Shown piece after piece: positions 8,962 to 17,566 of a DNA stretch of 64,000 nucleotides. Positions within the stretch are counted from its first letter, which is position 1, and each line of letters starts with the position of its first letter. Source of the stretch: Puniceibacterium sp. IMCC21224 (lineage in GTDB: Bacteria; Pseudomonadota; Alphaproteobacteria; Rhodobacterales; Rhodobacteraceae); NCBI RefSeq assembly GCF_001038505.1, contig NZ_LDPY01000001.1:1240001-1304000 (forward strand), written 5' to 3'. Under the pieces are notes generated by a model, which saw only the letters and a program-made list of their open reading frames with translations, made no database searches and was not told the origin of the DNA. Position numbers and translations under genes: made by a program.

Positions 8962-10601
8962 CACAGGCCCGCGTTGATCCTGTCCTGCTGGAAATCGTGT
9001 CCGCCGCGCTGATTTCCGTGGCCGAGGAAATGTCCGTCACCGTCTGGCGCACCAGTCGGTCCACCACGGTGCGGGAATTACTGGACTATTCCACCGCAGT
9101 TTTTGATGCTGACGGGCGCAATGTGGCGCAGGCCGCACGGATGCCGGTGCATCTCAACTCAATGGAAATCTGCCTGCAACACGTGGCGGCGCACCATATC
9201 CCGCTGGATCAATGGGCCGAGGGTGATGTGATCGTGACCAACGATCCCTATTGCGGCGGCCAGCATCTGCCGGACTTCATTGCCTTTAAGCCAGTGTTTC
9301 GCGACGGCAAACGTATCGCCATCACCTGTGTCCTCATCCACCACGTCGATGTCGGCGGCGGCGCTGCGGGCGGTTACAACGCCAAGGCGGTCGAGGTGTT
9401 TCAAGAGGGGCTGCGGCTGCCCCCCGTCCGGATCGTCCGGCAGGGCGAGATGCAGCAGGATCTGTTCGCCACCATCCTGCAGAACGTTCGCGAGCCCGAG
9501 ACCTTTCGCGGCGATTTCCTGAGCCAGATCGCGGCGCTTGAGGTCGGGGCCAAGGCGGTTCACCGGCTGGCCGACCGCTATGGAGTCACGGCCTTGGCCG
9601 AAATTGGTGCCGCGCTGCTGGACCATGCGGAACACGAGATGCGCGCGGCGCTGACGGCGCTGCCCGACGGTACCTATGAAGCCGAGGATTTTGTGGATGG
9701 CGATGGGATCGAGGAAGGGTCCAAGCGCATCAAGGTCGCTCTGACCATCGCGGGCAGCGAGATAACGCTGGATTTCACCGGCACGGCGGATCAGGCCAAG
9801 GGGCCGATCAATGCGACCATGGCAACAACCACGTCGGCGGTCTACTACGCCGTGATCGCGGCCTGCGGCGTGACGGCGACGGTCAATGCCGGCTGCTATC
9901 GTCCGATTACCGTCACCGCCCCCGAGGGATCATTGGTCAACGCCGCGTTTCCGGCGGCGGTATCGATGCGGATGCTGCCCGGCCACAGGATCGCGACCGC
10001 CGTTCTGCGGGCTTTTGCGCAGGTCATGCCGGACCGCATCCCAGCCTCTTATTACGGCACCACGTTTAATCACGCGGTCAACATCCGTCACGCGGACGGG
10101 CGGCGTCAGGTCTATTTCGACGCCGAGTTGGGCGGATGGGGCGCGCATCCTGAACGCGACGGTCCAAACGGTCTGGCGGCAGGGTTCCACAACGGTCAGA
10201 ACACCCCGGTTGAAATGATCGAAGCGCTGTTTCCCATGCGCTTTGTCACCTATGGCCTATTGCCGGATTCGGGTGGTGCCGGTCGGATGCGCGGCGGTCT
10301 GGGCATCGTGCGTGCATGGGAGTTTCTGGCCGAAAGCGGTCTGCTGAACAGCGCATTTGATGCCTTTACGTCACTGCCCTATGGGTTGGACGGCGGCGCA
10401 CCGGGGCGGGGCGGCACGCTGAGCGTCACGCGCGACGGTGTGACCACGCCACTCGCGGCCAAGACCATCGGTCATGCGTTGCGGGCGGGCGATATCGTGC
10501 GGATGGAAACGCCGGGCGGCGGTGGTCATGGCGACCCCGCGTTGCGCGATCCCGATGCGCAAGCTGCTGACCTTCTGGACGGATACGTGACCCAGCGATG
10601 A
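8958..10601 (+). CDS. hyuB: Hydantoinase/5-oxoprolinase family, subunit B (HyuB-like)
   Basis: 547 residues. Family signatures include TVREllDYSTAVFDADG-like text near the N-terminus, VTNDPYCGGQHLPDF, and the glycine-rich end (LPDSGGAGRMRGGLG, ETPGGGGHGDPA). It is the usual partner of HyuA. Translation is coupled, with the ATG inside the hyuA stop. The substrate could be a hydantoin, 5-oxoproline, N-methylhydantoin or a related ring; the sequence does not decide. The next gene, a TRAP small permease, starts 38 bases later. Confidence 0.87.
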   Translation: MTQARVDPVLLEIVSAALISVAEEMSVTVWRTSRSTTVRELLDYSTAVFDADGRNVAQAARMPVHLNSMEICLQHVAAHHIPLDQWAEGDVIVTNDPYCGGQHLPDFIAFKPVFRDGKRIAITCVLIHHVDVGGGAAGGYNAKAVEVFQEGLRLPPVRIVRQGEMQQDLFATILQNVREPETFRGDFLSQIAALEVGAKAVHRLADRYGVTALAEIGAALLDHAEHEMRAALTALPDGTYEAEDFVDGDGIEEGSKRIKVALTIAGSEITLDFTGTADQAKGPINATMATTTSAVYYAVIAACGVTATVNAGCYRPITVTAPEGSLVNAAFPAAVSMRMLPGHRIATAVLRAFAQVMPDRIPASYYGTTFNHAVNIRHADGRRQVYFDAELGGWGAHPERDGPNGLAAGFHNGQNTPVEMIEALFPMRFVTYGLLPDSGGAGRMRGGLGIVRAWEFLAESGLLNSAFDAFTSLPYGLDGGAPGRGGTLSVTRDGVTTPLAAKTIGHALRAGDIVRMETPGGGGHGDPALRDPDAQAADLLDGYVTQR

Positions 10602-10638
10602 TCTGCCCACGCCGAAAACTGGACAAACGCACCGGCAA

Positions 10639-11262
10639 GTGGTCGGATCATCCAAGGACGGAACTGGCCGGGGGGACAAGCCGCTGAAGGAACCGCTGCC
10701 ACAACGGATTTCGCGCGTGCTGGCCTGGGTGGCCGGCGCTATCATTCTGTTCGGCTGCGCTCTGCCAATTACCATCGACGTGATCGCGCGCCTGCTGATC
10801 AACCGTGGTCTGGTCGAGAGTTTTGAGATTTCTGGCTATGCGCTGGCCGCCTGTGTCGGACTGGGTCTGGCCTTTACCGTAACAACCAAGGCGAATATCC
10901 GCGTCGATTTCCTGACTGCGAAACTGCCTTTTGGCCTGCGGGCCGGGTTCGATCTGCTGGCGGCGGCGGTGCTGGCCGTTGTGGCTGTGGCGCTGGCGTA
11001 TTTTGCTTATGGCACCGTGGCACAATCTGTGGCGATGAACGCCAAATCCATCTCGCAGTTGCAGGTGCCCATGGTGATCCCGCAGGGCCTGTGGTGGATC
11101 GGGCTGGTCTGGTTCGCCTGCGTTGCGGTGCTGGTGCCGCTTCAGGCCGCTGGTCGCCTGATCCGGCGCGACCGAGCCGGATTCGAGGCGCTGATCGGGT
11201 CCGTCAATGTCGATGAAGAGATCAGTCAGACCGGACTGCGGACGCAAGAGGATCAGACATGA
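10639..11262 (+). CDS. TRAP transporter small permease (DctQ type)
   Basis: 207 residues from a GTG start; the ribosome site is weak, so the start is provisional. Four membrane segments can be seen (about residues 29-52, 67-85, 99-124 and 145-170), as usual for the small TRAP subunit. It pairs with the large permease, whose ATG overlaps this stop (ATGA). With the periplasmic binding protein it makes a sodium-driven uptake system for an organic acid-like solute. Confidence 0.85.
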   Translation: MVGSSKDGTGRGDKPLKEPLPQRISRVLAWVAGAIILFGCALPITIDVIARLLINRGLVESFEISGYALAACVGLGLAFTVTTKANIRVDFLTAKLPFGLRAGFDLLAAAVLAVVAVALAYFAYGTVAQSVAMNAKSISQLQVPMVIPQGLWWIGLVWFACVAVLVPLQAAGRLIRRDRAGFEALIGSVNVDEEISQTGLRTQEDQT

Positions 11263-12566
11263 TTCTTACCGCATTCACGCTGCTGATGGTCTGCCTTGCG
11301 ATCAGCCTGCCGGTCGCGGCGGTGCTGGCGCTGACCGGCTATGTCCTGTCCGAGCAATACGCGTTTTTCCCGATGACCGGCGCTGCGGGTGAGTTGGCGT
11401 GGAATTCATCCAATGATTTCATTCTGATCGCTGCGCCGATGTTCATCATGATGGGCGAACTCATGCACCGCTCTGGCGTATCCGAGCGACTGTTCACCGC
11501 GCTTACTCCGTGGTTTGCGCGGGTGCCGGGGCGACTGATGCACACCAACATCGCGGCGTCTGCGGTGTTTGCGGCAACCTCGGGCAGTTCACTGGCGACG
11601 GCAGCGACCATCGGCACTGTGGCGATTCCAAACATGGACAAGGGCGGGTATAATCGCCCCCTGTTTCTCGGCTCGATCGCCGCCGGAGGAACGTTGGGTA
11701 TCCTGATCCCGCCCTCGATCAACATGATCATCTATGCGGTGCTGACCGACACCTCGGTTGCGGACCTCTATGCTGCCGGGTTCATCCCCGGCTTTGTGCT
11801 TGCCGCGCTGTTTTCCGGCATCGTGCTGGGGCTGGTGCTGTGGCGGCCGGCTTGGGGAGGACATGCGGTGGGGGATCACACGCTCTGGCCCGAACGTATT
11901 GCGGGGCTCAAACACCTGATCCCGCCGCTGGCACTGTTTCTCGTGGTTGTTGGGTCGATCTACGCGGGCGTCGCCACACCGACCGAGGCGGCCGCGCTGG
12001 GTTTGATGGCGACCGTGGGGCTGGTGGCGCTGAATGGGCGGCTGACGCTGCCGGTGATGCTCGCGGCATTCGAGGGCACTGTGCGCACCACCTGCATGAT
12101 CATGCTGATCGTGATCTCGGCGTTTTTCCTGAATTTTGTCATGGTGTCTATTGGCCTGGTGGCCGCGATCACCGATGCGGTGTTGTCTCTGGGCTGGCCG
12201 CCGCTGGGGATGCTGCTGGCGATTGTGGGTTTTTACCTGCTGCTCGGCTGCTTCATGGAGACGCTGTCGATGATGATCGCCACCACGCCGATCATTGTAC
12301 CGGTGATCGTCGGGCTGGGTTATTCCCCGATCTGGTGGGGCGTGGTGTTCGTGATTCTGATCGAAGCTGCACTGATCACCCCGCCCGTTGGCATGAACCT
12401 TTATGTCGTGCAGGCCGTGCGCAAGGGCGGCGGTGCCTTCAGCGATCTGTTCAAGGGCGCGGCTCCGTTTCTGCTGGCCATGCTGACGATGATCGGCCTG
12501 CTGATCCTGTTTCCGCAGCTTGCGCTGTGGCTGCCCACCATCCTCAATCCCAAAACAGGCGGATGA
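11259..12566 (+). CDS. TRAP transporter large permease (DctM type)
   Basis: 435 residues, the normal length of DctM, with about a dozen hydrophobic segments. Recognisable family pieces are APMFIMMGELMHRSGVSERL, AGGTLGILIPPSINMIIYAV, YAGVATPTEAAALGLM and ALITPPVGMNLYVVQ. It forms the transport channel of the TRAP system. It is translationally coupled to the small permease and is followed after 28 bases by the binding protein. Confidence 0.93.
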   Translation: MILTAFTLLMVCLAISLPVAAVLALTGYVLSEQYAFFPMTGAAGELAWNSSNDFILIAAPMFIMMGELMHRSGVSERLFTALTPWFARVPGRLMHTNIAASAVFAATSGSSLATAATIGTVAIPNMDKGGYNRPLFLGSIAAGGTLGILIPPSINMIIYAVLTDTSVADLYAAGFIPGFVLAALFSGIVLGLVLWRPAWGGHAVGDHTLWPERIAGLKHLIPPLALFLVVVGSIYAGVATPTEAAALGLMATVGLVALNGRLTLPVMLAAFEGTVRTTCMIMLIVISAFFLNFVMVSIGLVAAITDAVLSLGWPPLGMLLAIVGFYLLLGCFMETLSMMIATTPIIVPVIVGLGYSPIWWGVVFVILIEAALITPPVGMNLYVVQAVRKGGGAFSDLFKGAAPFLLAMLTMIGLLILFPQLALWLPTILNPKTGG

Positions 12567-12594
12567 TCCGCCGGTCCAACGCAGGAGATCCTAT

Positions 12595-13632
12595 ATGACA
12601 CACAGAATCCTCACATCCGCGCTGCTTGCGTCGCTGGCGCTGCCCGCTGTCGCGCAGGACATGCCCGAGACAGAGTTCAACGTGGTCGGCTCCATCGGCA
12701 CGCTGTCGATGTACACCGCCAAGGAACTGCCGTTCTGGACCACCGAAATCCCCGAGGCGTCGGGTGGCAAGATCAAGGTGCAGGTCAAGCCGTTCACCGA
12801 ACTGGGCTTCAAAGGCGGCGAAATTTTCCGCCTTGTGTCGAACGGCACGCTGCAAATGGCAACCACCGTTCTGGCCTACAATTCCGGTGAGGTGCCGACC
12901 AATGAAGCCACCGATCTGGTTGGCCTTGTCGGATCTGTCGGGCAGTTGCACGAAGTCGCAGATTCCTTCCGCCCAACCTATGCCGATTTCCTTGAAACTC
13001 AGCACAATATCAAACTGTTGGGCTATGGAACCTATCAGGCGCAGGTGATCTATTGCCGCGATGAATTCACCTCGATTGCCGATCTCAAGGGCCGCAAGGT
13101 TCGCGCCTCGGGCGCGTCACAGCAGGCGTTTGTGGATTACCTTGGCGGCTCACCGCTCAGCATCGCCTTTGCCGAGGTGCAGCCGGCACTGGCCAGTGGT
13201 GTCGTGGATTGCGCCATCACCGGGGCGCTGTCGGGCTACAAGGCCAAATGGCACGAATCGGCCAGATTCATCTCTCCGATGCCAGTGACATTCGGTCTGG
13301 CGGCGCATCTGGCGAATCTGGACTGGTGGAACGGGTTGGATGCTTCGGTTCAAGGTCTGCTTGAAGCGGAACTCAAAGGTCTGGAAGATTCGATTTTTGA
13401 GCTGGCTGCGACCGAGACCGAGACAGGTCTGGCCTGCAATACATCTGGTCCGTGCCCCGAGGGCGAGCCTGCCGGTATGACCCTTGTCGCCGTCACCGAA
13501 GAGGATGAGGCGCTGCGGGCTGCTGCGCTCAAGGCAGTGATTCTGCCGGCATTCGCCGAACGCTGTGGTGCAGATTGCACGGCTACCTGGAACGAGACGG
13601 TCGGCGCATTTCTGGATATCACGATCGAATGA
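12595..13632 (+). CDS. TRAP transporter substrate-binding protein (DctP type)
   Basis: 345 residues from the ATG with CAGGAGA upstream; a longer frame from 12520 runs over the permease gene and is rejected. A signal peptide (ILTSALLASLALPAVAQD) sends it to the periplasm. LKGRKVRASGASQQAFVDYL and the PLSIAFAEVQPALASGVVD stretch are typical of DctP proteins; the latter region normally carries the ligand-contacting arginine fold. Internal cysteines near the C-terminus (CNTSGPC, CGADC) may form disulfides. Last gene of the hyuAB-TRAP operon; a hairpin follows. Confidence 0.88.
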   Translation: MTHRILTSALLASLALPAVAQDMPETEFNVVGSIGTLSMYTAKELPFWTTEIPEASGGKIKVQVKPFTELGFKGGEIFRLVSNGTLQMATTVLAYNSGEVPTNEATDLVGLVGSVGQLHEVADSFRPTYADFLETQHNIKLLGYGTYQAQVIYCRDEFTSIADLKGRKVRASGASQQAFVDYLGGSPLSIAFAEVQPALASGVVDCAITGALSGYKAKWHESARFISPMPVTFGLAAHLANLDWWNGLDASVQGLLEAELKGLEDSIFELAATETETGLACNTSGPCPEGEPAGMTLVAVTEEDEALRAAALKAVILPAFAERCGADCTATWNETVGAFLDITIE

Positions 13633-13639
13633 TGTTTGC

Positions 13640-13661
13640 GGGGCGGCGTATCTGCCGCCCC
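13640..13661. terminator. Bidirectional hairpin between convergent genes
   Basis: An 8-bp perfect GC stem (GGGGCGGC/GCCGCCCC) with a 6-base loop lies between the DctP stop and the stop of the opposite-strand SHOCT gene. There is no T run, so termination is inferred from position. Confidence 0.5.
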
Positions 13662-13696
13662 TATCCACCCGCGATCTGGTCGGCGGGACGGGCGGA

Positions 13697-14572
13697 TCAG
13701 AGGCGGCTGAGCAGCTCGGATTTCTTGGCCTCAAATTCGGTATCAGTCAGAATGCCGCTGGTCCGAAGATCGGCAAGCTTTTGAATCAGTGAAATAATCG
13801 CGTCTGCGCTGTCGGTCGGGACGGGGCGAGCAGGCGGGGTTGAGACCGACTGCGGCGGTTCCACCTTTTCGGGATCTTGTTGTACGGCGGGCGCGACTTG
13901 GGGCGCTGCGGGTGCGGGCTCGGTAGGGAGTGTTTCGGATGTCGGCTCAACGGCGGTTGCGGGCGTTTCGGTGCGCCGTACCTTTGGCAGGTCCGCGACC
14001 CGGACCAGACCATTCTGGCTGACAAAGGTCAGAGATTGGTCGCCGCTTTGCTGTTGCGAGACGCCGGAAATCTGATGATCCCCGGTATCATAAACCTCAA
14101 GCACGCCACCGATTTCTATGGCCAGCCGACGTGTCGCTGGAAAGACGCCATAGCGCATGGAATTCTGCGCCCCGGTGGATGAGGGCATTCCCAGATCTTC
14201 CGGCCAGGTGGGCTGACCAAAACCGGATCCCGACACAAACAGGCTGGTGCCGCCGGACTGGCTCTGACTCTGGCTGCTTGTCATGCTTGGTCTAGGGGCA
14301 AAAACCTGAGCACCGGCAATAGCATGGGACAGTTCCGACGCCATGGCGTCCACCCGCGCCTTGAGGCCGTTGTTGAACATATCACCGATCATCGTCATGC
14401 CACCCAGCGACCATTGCCCCATGCCGCCCAGCTCATAGTGGTTGAACTGTGCCTGCGTGCCATGGCCGTTCGCTACCGCAAAAAGCAGCGTTTCAATGGC
14501 ATCTGTCGACACACCATGGCGCGCAGCCATATCGGCGACGAGTTTGGTGCCTTCGGGTGTCAGGCGGGTCAT
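13697..14572 (-). CDS. SHOCT-domain protein
   Basis: 291 residues from the ATG of MTRLTPEGTK; the same frame is open far upstream to 15448, but that part lies opposite a dehydrogenase gene and is rejected. The N-terminal 90 residues are helical (LVADMAARHGVSTDAIETLL). A middle part is low in recognisable features, a Pro/Ala/Glu-rich linker follows, and the last 38 residues form a SHOCT helix pair (IQKLADLRTSGILTDTEFEA). SHOCT is a short oligomerisation module found at protein ends. Function unknown. Confidence 0.75.
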   Translation of the reverse strand: MTRLTPEGTKLVADMAARHGVSTDAIETLLFAVANGHGTQAQFNHYELGGMGQWSLGGMTMIGDMFNNGLKARVDAMASELSHAIAGAQVFAPRPSMTSSQSQSQSGGTSLFVSGSGFGQPTWPEDLGMPSSTGAQNSMRYGVFPATRRLAIEIGGVLEVYDTGDHQISGVSQQQSGDQSLTFVSQNGLVRVADLPKVRRTETPATAVEPTSETLPTEPAPAAPQVAPAVQQDPEKVEPPQSVSTPPARPVPTDSADAIISLIQKLADLRTSGILTDTEFEAKKSELLSRL

Positions 14573-14812
14573 CGGCTGGGTCCAGTTCGGGGCTATCGAG
14601 TTGTCACAAGTATTGTGGCCTAGCAGGTTGTCGCAGATGCGTCCATGCGCGGTCGACGCTCTGCTGCTCAGGGCGGCGGGAATGCCTGAAATCAGGGCAA
14701 CGCTCTGCGGCGTGAACCGCAGCGGGATCGGTTGGCAGATGTCGGTATTGGGACGGACGTTGCGGCCTATGGTGCGGCAGATGTCAAACAGGCATGTTAG
14801 AGAGGTCAGAGT

Positions 14813-15760
14813 ATGCAGGTGGGTTTCATTGGATTGGGCGCGGTCGGGGCAAAGCTTGCAGGCTCGCTCTTGCGCAACGGAATCGCGTTGACGGTGTTCG
14901 ATCTGGATGCTGACAAAATCGCAGGGTTTGTCGCAAAGGGCGCTAAGGCCGCCGCCGACCCGGCGGAAATGATGCGCATCTGCGATGTGGTCATCACCAG
15001 CTTGCCCAGCCCGGCAGCGTCCGAGGCCGTGTTGATGCAAATGCTGCCCGAGATGGGACCGGGCAAGATCTGGATGGAGATGTCGACCACCGATCCCGAC
15101 GGCATTGTGACGCAGGCCGAACGGGTTGTGGCGACGGGCGCGCAGATTGTGGAATGTCCGGTGTCGGGCGGTTGTCACCGGGCGGCGACGGGCAATATCT
15201 CGATCCTTGCCGGGGCGAATCGGGCGGCGTTTGAGACCGTGTTGCCATTGCTGACAAAGCTGGGCCGCAGAGTGCTGCACACCGGCGCGATTGGCACGGC
15301 CAGCACATTGAAAGTTATGACAAATTACCTGGCCACCGCCAATCTTCTGACGTTGTGCGAAGCAATGGTGACGATGCGGGCGCGGGGTCTGGATGCGGCC
15401 ACGACCTATGAGGCGATCCGCATTTCTTCGGGCACGTCTTTTGTGCACGAAACAGAGAGCCAGCTGATCCTGTCGGGATCGCGGGATGTGGATTTTACCA
15501 TGGACCTGGTGCTCAAGGATATCGGCCTGTTTCAGGGGTTGGCCGAAGCCGAGGGCGTGCCGCTGGAAATCTCTCCGCTGTTGATTGATATCATGCGGGA
15601 CGGGGCGTCACGTTATGGCATGCGGGCGCAGTCGGATCGCATCATCGAGCGGCTCGAAGAAGCAACGGGCCTGTCGGTGCGCGCGCCGGGGTTTCCGGCA
15701 GAACTGATCGACGACGAACCCGAAGAACCCGGGTATGAGGTGCGCCACCCGATCACCTGA
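14813..15760 (+). CDS. NAD(P)-dependent beta-hydroxyacid dehydrogenase (3-hydroxyisobutyrate dehydrogenase family)
   Basis: 315 residues. The N-terminal Rossmann motif VGFIGLGAVGAKLAGSLL, the substrate-site segment ECPVSGGCHRAATGN and the catalytic lysine in STLKVMTNYLATANLL identify the family. It oxidises 3-hydroxy acids such as 3-hydroxyisobutyrate, tartronate semialdehyde or related compounds; the usual DxxVSGG motif is here EcPVSGG. The C-terminus has an acidic tail (DDEPEEPG). It is divergent from the SHOCT gene and its substrate is open. Confidence 0.85.
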   Translation: MQVGFIGLGAVGAKLAGSLLRNGIALTVFDLDADKIAGFVAKGAKAAADPAEMMRICDVVITSLPSPAASEAVLMQMLPEMGPGKIWMEMSTTDPDGIVTQAERVVATGAQIVECPVSGGCHRAATGNISILAGANRAAFETVLPLLTKLGRRVLHTGAIGTASTLKVMTNYLATANLLTLCEAMVTMRARGLDAATTYEAIRISSGTSFVHETESQLILSGSRDVDFTMDLVLKDIGLFQGLAEAEGVPLEISPLLIDIMRDGASRYGMRAQSDRIIERLEEATGLSVRAPGFPAELIDDEPEEPGYEVRHPIT

Positions 15761-15788
15761 GCCAGACATCACGCGCGTGCCCCGATCC

Positions 15789-15818
15789 GAAACCGGTTTC
15801 CAGAGCCGGGAAACCCGG
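15789..15818. repeat. Two small palindromes after the dehydrogenase
   Basis: GAAACCGGTTTC (15789-15800) is a perfect 12-bp palindrome, followed by the hairpin CCGGG-aaa-CCCGG (15806-15818). They sit in the 96-base gap before the next gene on the same strand. They could end transcription or be a regulator site; there is no T run. Confidence 0.35.
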
Positions 15819-15856
15819 ATAGAGGGGCCAGAACCGGACACAACAGGGGCGGGATC

Positions 15857-16345
15857 ATGACAGAGCAGCGAATTCTGGCAGAAGTGCGGGCCTCAGCGCC
15901 ACGTCGGGTCATCGGTGTGGGGATGTTGCTGTTTCTGGGTGGATTGCTGATCTTTGTGGCGTTGGACACGCCGCCGACGATCGGTTGGCAGATCTTTCTG
16001 GTGGTGATTGGATTGGCCGCGCTTTGGCTGGCCGGAGTCATGTATCAGGCCACCAAGGGGGTACTTAGTCTGACTGCGACAGAGTTGCGGGACAGTGATG
16101 GCACTGTGCTGGCCCGGATCGACGAAATTTCCAAAATCGACCGTGGTATGTTCGCGATGAAACCTTCGAACGGCTTCACTCTGTTGCTGAACCGGCCGCA
16201 AGCGCGGTGCTGGCGGCCGGGTCTTTGGTGGCGTCTGGGACGCCGTGTCGCCGTGGGCGGGGTCACGCCGGGATCACAGACCAAACCGATGGCAGATGTG
16301 ATCGCGGCGCTGGTTTCCGGCCAACTGAACGACGGGCAGATCTAG
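15857..16345 (+). CDS. Small membrane protein of unknown function
   Basis: 162 residues. Two hydrophobic segments (about residues 19-36 and 43-62, VIGVGMLLFLGGLLIFVAL and IFLVVIGLAALWLAGVMY) are followed by a soluble part with LTATELRDSDGTVLARIDEI. This resembles bacterial PH-like or YcxB-like membrane-anchored domains, and the order of segments fits such a protein. No function is assigned. The stop codon is only 2 bases from the stop of the convergent TadE-like gene, with no room for a terminator. Confidence 0.65.
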   Translation: MTEQRILAEVRASAPRRVIGVGMLLFLGGLLIFVALDTPPTIGWQIFLVVIGLAALWLAGVMYQATKGVLSLTATELRDSDGTVLARIDEISKIDRGMFAMKPSNGFTLLLNRPQARCWRPGLWWRLGRRVAVGGVTPGSQTKPMADVIAALVSGQLNDGQI

Positions 16346-16347
16346 GA

Positions 16348-17019
16348 TCAGGCGCCGCTCGGCTCGATATTGTTTGAGCCATCCTCGTTCGAGCAGGTGG
16401 TGACAGCGTGCGAAGTGTCGCAGAACGAACCATCAGGATCGCCGCCGCCCCAGCTGTTGTTGCCACTGTCGCCGACATACATCACTTGGGGGGCAAACCG
16501 CGGGCGGGTGAAGGAATACGTCTTGATCTCGAAATCGTCCAGTCCGACCTGCATGGCGGAATGATAGTCGTCCCAGGTTTCGACCAAGATCACCTGATCG
16601 TTGTGGGCCATGACCGGAAGGCGATCTGCGTAGTCGCGCATATCGGCGTCGTCGAGCGGGCCGTAATTGCCTCGTGCCTCTGACCAGACCACATCGTACC
16701 CGTCCGAGCCGCCGTCATAGCGCACGATGGTGATGCGCAGGTCCGATTCGTTCCCCTGCGATTTGTTGAGCAAATAGAGCAGATCGCGCGTATTATCGAT
16801 ATACTCGTCATCCAGTGGATCGGTCTCACGTGAGATCATGTCACCGATGGTATAGTTCGCCTTTTGGTTCACGCCCTGCTGGCGGAAGGCATCGAAGTAG
16901 ACCCAAGAGGCGCCAAAGAGCCAGAGCAGCACGGGCAGGACGATCATCGCCTCAACCGTGATGTATCCGTCGGTATCGTCCGAAAAGCGGCGAAGACGGG
17001 CTTTGAGTTGGTTCAACAT
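16348..17019 (-). CDS. TadE-like pilus/surface assembly protein, last of three
   Basis: 223 residues from the ATG of MLNQLKARLRRF, with AGGACAGGG upstream. The short basic N-terminus followed by DGYITVEAMIVLPVLLWLFG is the TadE/TadG signature: a prepilin-like membrane helix with the conserved Glu. The rest is a periplasmic domain with a Gly/Asn-rich C-terminal part. TadE-type proteins are pseudopilins of tight-adherence secretion systems. It follows two related genes and overlaps none; the main tad genes (ATPase, secretin) are not in the window. Confidence 0.78.
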   Translation of the reverse strand: MLNQLKARLRRFSDDTDGYITVEAMIVLPVLLWLFGASWVYFDAFRQQGVNQKANYTIGDMISRETDPLDDEYIDNTRDLLYLLNKSQGNESDLRITIVRYDGGSDGYDVVWSEARGNYGPLDDADMRDYADRLPVMAHNDQVILVETWDDYHSAMQVGLDDFEIKTYSFTRPRFAPQVMYVGDSGNNSWGGGDPDGSFCDTSHAVTTCSNEDGSNNIEPSGA

Positions 17020-17029
17020 ATCCCTGTCC

Positions 17030-17566
17030 TCACAGCGGTTCTTGCACGAATGCAGCGGTTGAAATGATGGCCGAATATCCTTGTGCGTCCTTGGCGAGGG
17101 CACTGCCCAGACCGGTGGCCGGCGAGATCGGCTTGTACTTGTAGCAGGCGCGCAGCAGCATCAGTTCGTTGCCACCGCCGTTTTCGAATTCACGCAGCGG
17201 ATTCACAGGCAACGAGGTGTCGACGCAGTCTGCACCACGCTCAGGGTCGCTCCAGTCGCGAATGTCGAGGCGAACCATCTCAAGCTTGAGCAGTGACATG
17301 CAGTTGGGCAGAACGGCTGCCCCGTCGCAGATTTCCTGCTTGATCGAGTCGTGGGTGAAGACGGTCCCGGTCCCCAGGCGGACATCGCGGACGGTTTGGT
17401 CCAGGGCACGTTCCATGGCAGTGTTACGGATGGTGACAGAGCCCAGTTCGATACCCGATACGATGATGCCGATAAACAGCGGGATCCAGAGGGCAAAGGG
17501 AACAACCATTGAGCCTTCTTCGCTATCGCTGAAGTGGCGCAGGCGGTTTGAGATAAAGCGCATCAT
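17030..17566 (-). CDS. TadE-like pilus/surface assembly protein
   Basis: 178 residues. RHFSDSEEGSMVVPFALWIP then FIGIIVSGIELGSVTIR is the membrane helix of the TadE family; here the usual acidic residue after the TadE-type motif is displaced. Four cysteines in the soluble part may be paired (CDGAAVLPNC, CVDTS, RACYKY). Its ATG overlaps the stop of the upstream TadG gene, so the two are translated together. Confidence 0.75.
   Translation of the reverse strand: MMRFISNRLRHFSDSEEGSMVVPFALWIPLFIGIIVSGIELGSVTIRNTAMERALDQTVRDVRLGTGTVFTHDSIKQEICDGAAVLPNCMSLLKLEMVRLDIRDWSDPERGADCVDTSLPVNPLREFENGGGNELMLLRACYKYKPISPATGLGSALAKDAQGYSAIISTAAFVQEPL

Noticed and set aside
14573..15448. Long upstream extension of the SHOCT reading frame
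   Set aside because: It lies opposite the dehydrogenase gene and has no recognisable protein text; the ATG at 14572 gives a sensible start.
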